DNA of 20,805 bases from Sulfurimonas sp. GTDB lineage: Bacteria; Campylobacterota; Campylobacteria; Campylobacterales; Sulfurimonadaceae. The stretch lies in the NCBI GenBank assembly GCA_012963655.1, contig DTVI01000511.1:19479-40283 (forward strand). Reading direction: 5' to 3'. A program made the translations under genes and the position numbers. Below, piece by piece: positions 14,880 through 20,805 of the stretch (its first letter is position 1; every line of letters begins with the position of its first letter). The notes beneath the pieces are model-generated. The model had not been told where the DNA came from and did not search any database. It worked only from the letters and a program-made list of their open reading frames with translations.

Positions 14880-16262
14880 TTAACATGAATGGGGAATGTA
14901 CCAACCTAATACTTGATATTGAATATACCATACACTACAAGAAATGATATAACCGATAAGAATCATCCATGAATATTTCATGTGTGCTCCAAAAGTATAA
15001 ATCCCTGGAAGTTTACCCATAACACCCACACCTGCTGCTGAACCAAAAGCAATTAATGATCCACCTACACCTGCAGTTAAAGTCACAAGCATCCACTGAT
15101 CAATAGCCATATCTGGATTTGCTTTCAGTACCGCTGACATAACAGGAACATTATCCACAATAGCAGATAAGAAACCTACACCTATATTTGACCAAGTTGG
15201 CCCAAGTACATTTGGATCATATACTACAGCTGCTAAGGCTAACCAACCAATGAAGTAAAGAGCACCAACGGCTGCTAAGATACCAAAGAAGAATAATAAG
15301 GTGTTATTTTCTATTTTAGACATTGATTCAAAAATGTTAAGCGCTGAACCATGTTTCTTCTTAAGTCTGTATGAATAAAGTTTAAGAAGAGACAGACCAA
15401 ACATCATTCCCCACATTGCTGGAAGATGAAGGACCTGGTGTGATATAACTGCTGAAAAGATAGTAAATACACCTAAGGCGATAACCATACTAGAGCCTTT
15501 CATAAGCTCAGGCTCTTTTTCTGCTTCAGCCTCAAAGACAGGCTTTTCATTAGGAACTACCTTAGAAAGTAAAAAGGCTGTTACTAAGTATCCAAGAATA
15601 GAAGCTGGGAATAAGAATAAGAAATCAACAAATTCTCCCTTACCTGAGGTCCACGCCATTAGTGTAGTGATATCACCAAATGGAGACCAAGCACCACCAG
15701 CGTTAGCTGCAACTACAACATTAATTGCGGCCGGGACTAAGAACTCTTTTCTTTTTTGCTCAATAGTAATTAAAACCGTTGAAAGGATAAGCGCTGTTGT
15801 AAGGTTATCCGCGATTGGAGAGATAAAAAATGCTAAGCCACCTGTAATCCAAAATAGCTTTCTATACGTATATCCCTTAGAAACAAGATTATATTTTAGT
15901 TTTTCAAAAACATTCATATGTAACATAGTCTCAATATATGTCATTGCTACAAATAAGAAAAAGAAAATCTCTGCGATTTCTAATATCAGATGCTCAGCTT
16001 GGACATGAACTAAGTGCATATCCATATCATGTATTACATAATATAAGGCAATTAACATAAAGATGAAGGTTCCCATAAATAAGGCAGGTTTTGCCTTATC
16101 TAAATGGTACTTTTCTTCCATTGCTACAAAATAATATCCTATAACAAAGATTCCTAAACCAACAAAACCAACCCATGTCATAGTTAGGTCAATAGGGACT
16201 GTATTTCCTTCTGCAAAAACTGAACTTGCTAAAAGCAAGAAAAGCACAAATATTTTCTTCAT
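14880..16262 (-). CDS. nhaD: NhaD-type sodium/proton antiporter
   Basis: NhaD exchanges cytoplasmic sodium for external protons and belongs to the ion transporter superfamily. The 460-residue protein begins with a signal-like helix (about 1-17, ending SSVFA) and has about 11-12 further hydrophobic helices. Recognisable stretches are FISPIADNLTTALILSTVLI, NAGGAWSPFGDITTLMAWTSGKGEFVDF and the second-half repeat FLSAIVDNVPVMSAVLK followed by GGSLIAFGSAAGVGVMGKL; the paired DN motifs fit the two inverted halves of the fold. An acidic cytoplasmic loop (EAEAEKEPE) lies mid-protein. AAGGA is 6 bases before the ATG. nadB lies 75 bases upstream on the same strand, and a 22-bp palindrome stands 20 bases before the start. 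Sodium specificity is inferred from family membership. Confidence 0.92.
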   Translation of the reverse strand: MKKIFVLFLLLASSVFAEGNTVPIDLTMTWVGFVGLGIFVIGYYFVAMEEKYHLDKAKPALFMGTFIFMLIALYYVIHDMDMHLVHVQAEHLILEIAEIFFFLFVAMTYIETMLHMNVFEKLKYNLVSKGYTYRKLFWITGGLAFFISPIADNLTTALILSTVLITIEQKRKEFLVPAAINVVVAANAGGAWSPFGDITTLMAWTSGKGEFVDFLFLFPASILGYLVTAFLLSKVVPNEKPVFEAEAEKEPELMKGSSMVIALGVFTIFSAVISHQVLHLPAMWGMMFGLSLLKLYSYRLKKKHGSALNIFESMSKIENNTLLFFFGILAAVGALYFIGWLALAAVVYDPNVLGPTWSNIGVGFLSAIVDNVPVMSAVLKANPDMAIDQWMLVTLTAGVGGSLIAFGSAAGVGVMGKLPGIYTFGAHMKYSWMILIGYIISCSVWYIQYQVLGWYIPHSC

Positions 16263-16282
16263 ATTAATTCCTTATCTTTGAT

Positions 16283-16304
16283 ATTCACATAAGCTTATGC
16301 GAAT
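16283..16304. promoter_or_regulatory. 22-bp near-perfect palindrome upstream of nhaD
   Basis: Arms ATTCrCATA and TATGyGAAT surround a central AGCT; only one base pair (position 5 with 18) breaks perfect dyad symmetry. As minus-strand RNA it can fold into a 9-bp stem with one G-U pair and a 4-base loop, 20 bases before the nhaD ATG. It could be an operator for a dimeric regulator or an mRNA element between nadB and nhaD. No regulator gene is adjacent. Confidence 0.5.
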
Positions 16305-16337
16305 TAGTTTCCTTATTTTACTCAAAAAAAGACAGAT

Positions 16338-17786
16338 TTACTCACTATCTTCTTGAATATAATGTACTCCAATAGATTTTTTACGATTTAGCGCCGATTT
16401 TACTATCGATTTTGCTGTGAGCAAGCGTAACTTTAAAAATCTTCCTATAGGCTTATGTAAGGTGTCCTCTATAAAGGCCAAGGCTTCTTTAAGTCCTCTT
16501 TGTGTTCGAACAATACCCACATCATCCCACATAATTCGGCGAAGTTGTCCTTTATACAGCTTATCATCCTCACAACGTAAGGAATCTGTACTAATAGGGA
16601 AGTCTTTGATCTCATAATCAATATCTTTGCTCTTTATTTTTGTTACTGCCCGTGAGGCAAACACTAAACCTTCTAAAAGAGAGTTACTCGCTAAACGATT
16701 TGCTCCATGCACACGAGTAGAGGCTACCTCACCAATGGCGTAGAGATTATCCACCCCTTCAATTTCACCATCTAAATTTGTTTTAATTCCACCAATAGCG
16801 TAATGAAAGGCAGGTGAAACAGGAACACGCTCTGTAGGTAGCTTGTATCCTATACCTCTTAAGTTTGCAGCGATATTAGGGAAGCGTTTATTAAAATACT
16901 CCACCTCAAAATTATCAAAAGAAAGATAAACTTCTTCCCCTGTGCGCTGCTTATAATCAAAAATAGCCCGTGAAACGATATCTCTAGGTGCCAAATCTAA
17001 CCTGTCATCATAATCTTTCATAAAAGCGTAATTGTTTTCACCTACAAGTGTCGCACCCTCACCCCTTAAGGCTTCAGTCAACAACTGTTTTTGCGCCGCG
17101 GTAGAACTTACATATACAGTAGGGTGAAACTGTAACATTTCCATGTGCTCAAGTGCAATCTTTTTTTCTAAACATATACCTTGCAAGTCACCACTAATTT
17201 TTGATGCATTCGTGTGATAGGCGAACAAAGACCCTACTCCACCTGAGGCAATCACAACACTCTTGGCTAAGATGTGTTTTAGTTCGTCATTATAATTTAC
17301 ACAAACTCCATAACATATCCCATCATCTATAAGTAAGTCTGTTACCTGAGCGCCTTCGAGCATTGGATGAGGGTTTTGCTCTAACAAAAAATGGTGTAAA
17401 TACCTTCCTGTTGCGTCTCCCCCTGCATGAAGAATTCGAGAGGCTGAGTGCGCAGCTTCTTTTGTATAATGAAGTTCACCTTCACTGTTTTTATCAAACT
17501 CAAAACCTCTTTTTATTAGATCACCCACAACTTCTCTACTGTGTTCACTTAGTACTCTAACCGCGTCAGGATCGCAAAGACCAGCGCCAGCGTCCATAGT
17601 ATCTTTAATATGTGAACTTTCATCTGCATCATTAATAACAGTAACTACTCCTCCTTGAGCGTAAAATGTATTACATTCCCAAGGGTGATTTTTATTAATA
17701 ATAAGCACTTTTTTACTCTTTGGTAAATTCATTGCTGCGGACAACCCTGCAACTCCTGCACCAATAATAACTACATCATAAACCAT
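16338..17786 (-). CDS. nadB: L-aspartate oxidase
   Basis: NadB oxidises L-aspartate to iminoaspartate, the first step of de novo NAD synthesis, and is a FAD enzyme related to succinate dehydrogenase/fumarate reductase. The 482-residue protein has the N-terminal FAD-binding IIGAGVAGLSAAM (7-19), NTFYAQGGVV, the HSASRILHAGGDATG stretch, VPVSPAFHYAIGG with the active-site HY-x-x-GG, and GEVASTRVHGANRLASNSL near the FAD end. The C-terminal helical domain is shorter than in E. coli (about 540 residues), yet the catalytic core is intact. Its own promoter is suggested by TATAAT at 17816-17821, about 30 bases before the ATG. nadA and nadC are not in the window. nhaD follows 75 bases downstream. Confidence 0.95.
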   Translation of the reverse strand: MVYDVVIIGAGVAGLSAAMNLPKSKKVLIINKNHPWECNTFYAQGGVVTVINDADESSHIKDTMDAGAGLCDPDAVRVLSEHSREVVGDLIKRGFEFDKNSEGELHYTKEAAHSASRILHAGGDATGRYLHHFLLEQNPHPMLEGAQVTDLLIDDGICYGVCVNYNDELKHILAKSVVIASGGVGSLFAYHTNASKISGDLQGICLEKKIALEHMEMLQFHPTVYVSSTAAQKQLLTEALRGEGATLVGENNYAFMKDYDDRLDLAPRDIVSRAIFDYKQRTGEEVYLSFDNFEVEYFNKRFPNIAANLRGIGYKLPTERVPVSPAFHYAIGGIKTNLDGEIEGVDNLYAIGEVASTRVHGANRLASNSLLEGLVFASRAVTKIKSKDIDYEIKDFPISTDSLRCEDDKLYKGQLRRIMWDDVGIVRTQRGLKEALAFIEDTLHKPIGRFLKLRLLTAKSIVKSALNRKKSIGVHYIQEDSE

Positions 17787-17815
17787 ATCTTACTTTGCCT
17801 CTTTACTACTAAATA

Positions 17816-17843
17816 ATTATAAAGGAGCAAAAAGCCCCTTTAT
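17816..17843 (-). promoter_or_regulatory. nadB -10 box overlapped by a 10-bp inverted repeat
   Basis: Minus-strand TATAAT (17816-17821) overlaps one arm of the hairpin at 17819-17843 (ATAAAGG-x-GC, 5-base loop, GC-x-CCTTTAT). The odd central pair is G-U when transcribed on the minus strand but A-C on the plus strand. It can serve as a 3' hairpin of the lipoprotein mRNA upstream, or as an operator over the nadB promoter. An SD-like AGAGG lies near 17797. Confidence 0.45.
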
Positions 17844-17903
17844 CTATGTTAACACTAAGTCTTACTAAGGCATAAAGCCCACACACACTAAAGTATGCTT
17901 AAC

Positions 17904-18023
17904 TTACTTTGCTTTTTTTTCATCTGGATAATAAGGAGGGGCTTTATGGCCACACCCACTAAAACTTAACATCAAAACTGTTATAATAGTGATATGAAAA
18001 ATTCTAAACAACTTGTTTCTCAT
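17904..18023 (-). CDS. Small lipoprotein, LptM/YifL-like
   Basis: This 39-residue gene is easily missed. The protein starts MRNKLFRIFHITIITVLM, a basic N-region plus hydrophobic core, then SFSGC with the lipobox cysteine at residue 24, followed by GCGHKAPPYYPDEKKAK. The short mature part GCG-x-K-x-P-x-Y-x-P is the hallmark of LptM (YifL in E. coli, GCGLKGPLYFP), an outer-membrane lipoprotein that helps LptD mature. A GAGAG sequence lies 5 bases before the ATG. Its first 30 bases overlap the start of the plus-strand DUF721 gene head to head. nadB lies 117 bases downstream. The residue at -3 of the cleavage site is Phe, unusual for a lipobox. That it assists the LptD encoded at 8270-10438 is inference. 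Confidence 0.72.
   Translation of the reverse strand: MRNKLFRIFHITIITVLMLSFSGCGHKAPPYYPDEKKAK
17982..17987 (+). promoter_or_regulatory. TATAAT -10 box of the DUF721-uvrC unit
   Basis: TATAAT lies only 6 bases before the ATG at 17994, so transcription starting the usual 6-8 bases downstream would begin at or next to the start codon. No SD sequence fits before the ATG. The mRNA is therefore predicted to be leaderless. The box lies within the coding region of the minus-strand lipoprotein gene. Confidence 0.6.
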
Positions 18024-18428
18024 CTTCGCTCTCAATCGGCCTTTGTGCCATTAAACAATCAATCTTGTATCAATGCGGTGAAAGAACTTCTTCCTCCCCG
18101 CTTGCTTCGATTTATTTTGTTCGGATATATTCGACATAATATCGTATTTTTTGCGCTAAACCACCCTGGCGCAAAACAAGAGTTTGATAATATTATAAAT
18201 TCGATAAAAACACCTTTAAGACAAATGCCTCCTTTAAGCTGTAAGAATTATCAAATTAATGATATTAGAGCCTTTGTCTCACATAAAAAGTTTTTAAAGT
18301 ACACTGCTTTTAAACCCATTCATGAAGAATTTAAAGAAAGAGCTGAAGCAAAATTTGACAACACTATACAAGATGAAAAACTTTTCAAGGTCTTTGAAGA
18401 GATAAGAAGTATTATAAAAAATAAATGA
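17994..18428 (+). CDS. DUF721 (DciA-like) domain protein
   Basis: The 144-residue protein carries the DUF721 fold. An N-terminal helix is followed by a KH-like alpha/beta region with IRHNIVFFALNHPGAKQEFDN (about 46-66, given as family-typical 'x-L-x-F-x-x-x-x-P-x-x-x-x-E-L' pattern) and a shorter charged helical tail. DciA members load or support the replicative helicase DnaB in bacteria lacking DnaC/DnaI; divergent DUF721 proteins in this phylum have no proven role, so the function is inferred. The promoter box 6 bases before the ATG and the lack of an SD sequence point to a leaderless mRNA. The stop overlaps the uvrC start as ATGA. The first 10 codons overlap the lipoprotein gene on the other strand. 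Confidence 0.78.
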   Translation: MKNSKQLVSHLRSQSAFVPLNNQSCINAVKELLPPRLLRFILFGYIRHNIVFFALNHPGAKQEFDNIINSIKTPLRQMPPLSCKNYQINDIRAFVSHKKFLKYTAFKPIHEEFKERAEAKFDNTIQDEKLFKVFEEIRSIIKNK

Positions 18429-20248
18429 AAAAATTTACCGACACCTTATTAAAACAAGTAAAAAACCTCCCTAATGACGCCGGTGTTTATCATTATTTTG
18501 ATGACTCAGGCAAACTTCTATATATAGGTAAGGCAAAAAACCTTTCTAACAGAGTAAAGTCTTATTTTCGTTTTTCACCCCACTTTACCTTAAATAGTAA
18601 ATTAAACCCTCGTATTGTTAAAATGCTTAGTGAGGTCTCAAGTTTACATTACATCATAGTTGAAAATGAACATGATGCCTTGATTCTGGAAAACTCACTC
18701 ATTAAACAATTACGCCCTAAGTATAATATATTGCTTAGAGATGATAAGACTTATCCTTATATTTATATCAATAAGAAAGAAAATTTTCCCCGTTTTGAAA
18801 TTACAAGAAAGGTTCTAGACAACAAAGATATCGCGTATTTTGGGCCTTTTTCTATGGGTGCACGAGATATCTTAAATGCCTTATATGAGCTTTTACCCTT
18901 GGTTCAAAGTAAGTCATGTCTAAACTCAGGTAAAGCCTGCTTATATTATCAAATTAAAAAATGTCTTGCTCCTTGTGAAAAGAAAATCACACCTTCTGAG
19001 TACCTTCCTTATGTAGAAGAAGGCATTAGCTATATTAATGATAAAAAAAGACTCTGTAAAGATTTAGAAACTCGAATGCATTTTCTTGCAGAAAACATGC
19101 GTTTTGAAGAGGCAATGCTCTTACGCGACAGCATAGAAAAGATCTCAAAAAGTTCCACCATCTCACAAATGGACATGGCCAGCACCCAAGACCTTGACCT
19201 TTTTGCTGTCAATGCAAATAATAAAAGAGCCGTTGTACTTCGCTTATTTATGAGGCAAGGAAAGATAATTTCTTCTTCACATAACTTTATTTACCTCAAT
19301 CATGGATATGATAGAGATGAAATTTATAAACGTGCTATTTTAGAGTTTTACCAATTTTCACCTCTTACAAGTAAAGAAATTATTCTTGCTGATGATTTTG
19401 AAGAAAGAGAAGATATACAAAATTATCTAAAAGAAAATTTCAAAACCTCTGTTAAACTCTATCTTCCTAAAAAAGGGGCTAAGGCAAAGCTATGTGAACT
19501 CGCCTTAAAAAACACCCAAGAATTATTAAACAATTATACTTATGAGAATGCACCTATTTATGAGGACTTAGAATCTAAATTACAAGAACTTTGTCATTTA
19601 GACATTTTACCCCTACGAATAGAAACCTTTGATAATTCACATATGCAAGGATCAGCTCCTGTTGGCGGCATGGTCTGTTTTGAAAACGGCAAGTTTAATA
19701 AGAGTGGATATAGACAGTATCATTTAAAAAGTTTAGATGAATATGCTCAAATGAGAGAAACCTTAACAAGACGTATAGAAGGAAGTGAGAAAAATCCCTT
19801 ACCTGACTTATGGATTTTAGATGGCGGGACAACACTTCTGCGCCTTGCTAAAGACATTTTAGACTCAAATGGCATAAATTTAGATGTTATTGCAATTTCT
19901 AAAGAAAAGATAGATGCTAAATCACATCGAGCTAAGGGAAAAGCCAAAGACATCTTACATACTATCGAAGAAAGTTTTAACCTCTCTACTAGCGATAAAC
20001 GTCTGCAATGGGTTCAAAGGCTCCGAGATGAAGCCCATAGGTATGCCATAACCTTTCATAAAAAAACTAAACTTAAACAAGACAGTGCTTCAAAACTCTT
20101 ACAAACTAAGGGAATAGGACCTGCTAAACTAAAAAAACTACTGAACCATTTTGGAACTTTTGAAGCCTTAGAAAATGCAAACATAGATGACATCTGCCTC
20201 ATAGTGGGAAAAAATGATGCGAAAGCTATTAAGAAGTTATACAAATAA
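18425..20248 (+). CDS. uvrC: Excinuclease ABC subunit C
   Basis: UvrC makes both incisions around a lesion in nucleotide excision repair after UvrAB recognition. The 607-residue protein has all parts: the GIY-YIG nuclease (GVY 20-22, LLYIGKAKNL 31-40) for the 3' cut, four cysteines C165, C172, C180 and C184 in the position of the reported UvrC iron-sulfur cluster, a UVR motif (about 215-240) for UvrB binding, the RNase H-like nuclease with ETFDNSH (D403) and LDGG (D466) plus EAHRYAITFHKK for the 5' cut, and a tandem helix-hairpin-helix at the C-terminus (KGIGPAKLKKLL onward). Its ATG overlaps the DUF721 stop by 4 bases, so translation is coupled. No clear terminator follows. Confidence 0.97.
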   Translation: MKKFTDTLLKQVKNLPNDAGVYHYFDDSGKLLYIGKAKNLSNRVKSYFRFSPHFTLNSKLNPRIVKMLSEVSSLHYIIVENEHDALILENSLIKQLRPKYNILLRDDKTYPYIYINKKENFPRFEITRKVLDNKDIAYFGPFSMGARDILNALYELLPLVQSKSCLNSGKACLYYQIKKCLAPCEKKITPSEYLPYVEEGISYINDKKRLCKDLETRMHFLAENMRFEEAMLLRDSIEKISKSSTISQMDMASTQDLDLFAVNANNKRAVVLRLFMRQGKIISSSHNFIYLNHGYDRDEIYKRAILEFYQFSPLTSKEIILADDFEEREDIQNYLKENFKTSVKLYLPKKGAKAKLCELALKNTQELLNNYTYENAPIYEDLESKLQELCHLDILPLRIETFDNSHMQGSAPVGGMVCFENGKFNKSGYRQYHLKSLDEYAQMRETLTRRIEGSEKNPLPDLWILDGGTTLLRLAKDILDSNGINLDVIAISKEKIDAKSHRAKGKAKDILHTIEESFNLSTSDKRLQWVQRLRDEAHRYAITFHKKTKLKQDSASKLLQTKGIGPAKLKKLLNHFGTFEALENANIDDICLIVGKNDAKAIKKLYK

Positions 20249-20367
20249 GTTAAATTGTGTCTAAAATATGATATATTATTCAATCCACTATGCTTAAGTG
20301 TAGAGGCAAGAGTATTTTTAAAACTTTAATTTAAGTTTATTAGGAGCTTTAAAGATGTTCTTTCATT

Positions 20368-20388
20368 TATAATAAGAAGCGTTATAAT
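20368..20388 (+). promoter_or_regulatory. Two TATAAT boxes upstream of the PAS-domain gene
   Basis: TATAAT occurs at 20368-20373 and again at 20383-20388, 15 bases apart and 30 and 15 bases before the ATG. The sequence further upstream is T-rich without a -35 hexamer. The SD-like AAAAGG lies 6 bases before the ATG; a transcript from the nearer box would begin close to or inside it, while the farther box would give a normal leader. Confidence 0.5.
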
Positions 20389-20402
20389 TTAAAAGGTTTT
20401 AT

Positions 20403-20805
20403 ATGGAACAAGTAGAAGTATTAGACAGTGAATACCTTTTTCAAGGGCGCGTTATCATTAGTGAAACCGACCTAAAAGGTGTGATTACTTATGCAAATAG
20501 AAAATTTTGTGAAATTTCAGGATATACCAAAGAAGAACTTATAGGACAAACCCATAATATAATTCGCCACCCCGATATGCCAAAAGAAGTCTTTATTAAG
20601 GTTTGGAACACTATTTCTAGTGGACAAATATGGCATGGACTTATCAAAAACCTACGTAAAGATGGTCAATATTACTGGGTTGAAACAGAAGTCGTACCCT
20701 CTAAAGATATGAATGGAGAAGTGATTGGATATGTAGCTGCACGTAAGGCCGCTTCACGAAAAGATGTTCAAGAAACCTCACTAATGTATCAAAAAATGAA
20801 AGCAA
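20403..20805 (+). CDS. PAS-domain sensor protein, N-terminal part (3' truncated by window edge)
   Basis: The 134 visible codons encode one PAS domain (about residues 12-115) starting after MEQVEVLDSEYLFQG. ITYANRKFCEISGYTKEEL and IIRHPDMPKEVF match the Aer-type PAS fold, which in E. coli Aer binds FAD and senses redox or oxygen. W-x-G-x-I-K-N-x-R-K-D-G-x-x-Y-W-V and a final VIGYVAARKAASRKDV complete it. What follows is beyond the window; it may be a methyl-accepting chemotaxis protein, a cyclic-di-GMP enzyme or a short CetB-like energy-taxis protein. AAAAGG lies 6 bases before the ATG. FAD binding is inferred from similarity only. The gap to uvrC is 154 bases and has its own promoter. Confidence 0.85.
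   Translation, partial: MEQVEVLDSEYLFQGRVIISETDLKGVITYANRKFCEISGYTKEELIGQTHNIIRHPDMPKEVFIKVWNTISSGQIWHGLIKNLRKDGQYYWVETEVVPSKDMNGEVIGYVAARKAASRKDVQETSLMYQKMKA

Noticed and set aside
15667..16008. 113-codon plus-strand frame opposite nhaD
   Set aside because: Antisense shadow of a strongly conserved membrane protein gene; no SD sequence or recognisable domain.
1..20805. CRISPR array, prophage, insertion sequence or defence island
   Set aside because: No spaced direct repeats, transposase, integrase or known defence domains were seen; gene content is core metabolism throughout.

Overview
This window is an AT-rich bacterial chromosome segment with the gene content of a Campylobacterota (epsilonproteobacterial) genome. 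A Sulfurimonas/Sulfurovum-like free-living member is my best guess. The grounds are an atpE gene standing alone and encoding a signal-peptide-like N-terminus, an NhaD-type antiporter, a DUF721 gene overlapping uvrC, promoters with a clear TATAAT box but no obvious -35 box, and the style of the proteins. No 16S or other species marker is present, so the genus is inference.

Layout. (1) 1-1834, plus strand: the 3' end of nuoM and all of nuoN, the end of a complex I operon, closed by an AT-rich hairpin. (2) 1863-4375, minus strand: a small DNA-metabolism cluster of a PIF1-like helicase, a DEDDh exonuclease with an ExoX-like tail, and a 128-codon gene that has a promoter and a Shine-Dalgarno (SD) sequence but an ATC where the start codon should be. 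(3) 4684-5144, minus: tRNA-Leu(GAG), directly behind the terminator of atpE. (4) 5337-12152, minus: pnp, a COG1926-like phosphoribosyltransferase, lptD, an RDD membrane protein and purD. (5) 12153-12535: a 383-bp gap with a strong minus-strand promoter, a structured RNA candidate with 6S-like topology, a long inverted repeat and a possible 7-codon leader peptide before purD. (6) 12536-17786, minus: hemD, guaA, nhaD, nadB. (7) 17904-18023, minus: a 39-residue LptM/YifL-like lipoprotein gene. (8) 17994-20805, plus: a DUF721 gene whose promoter implies a leaderless mRNA, uvrC, and the start of an Aer-like PAS-domain sensor gene.

Most of the window is core metabolism and maintenance: respiration and ATP synthesis (nuoMN, atpE), purine synthesis (purD, guaA), heme and NAD precursors (hemD, nadB), RNA turnover (pnp), LPS export (lptD, plus the lptM candidate), sodium/proton homeostasis (nhaD) and DNA repair (uvrC, helicase/exonuclease pair). 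I saw no transposase, integrase, CRISPR array, prophage gene or toxin-antitoxin pair. The unusual signals are small and lie between or across the large genes: the ATC-start gene, the overlooked lipoprotein gene overlapping DUF721 head to head, the structured RNA next to purD, and several inverted repeats at promoters or translation starts. I did not find a convincing new multi-gene system.
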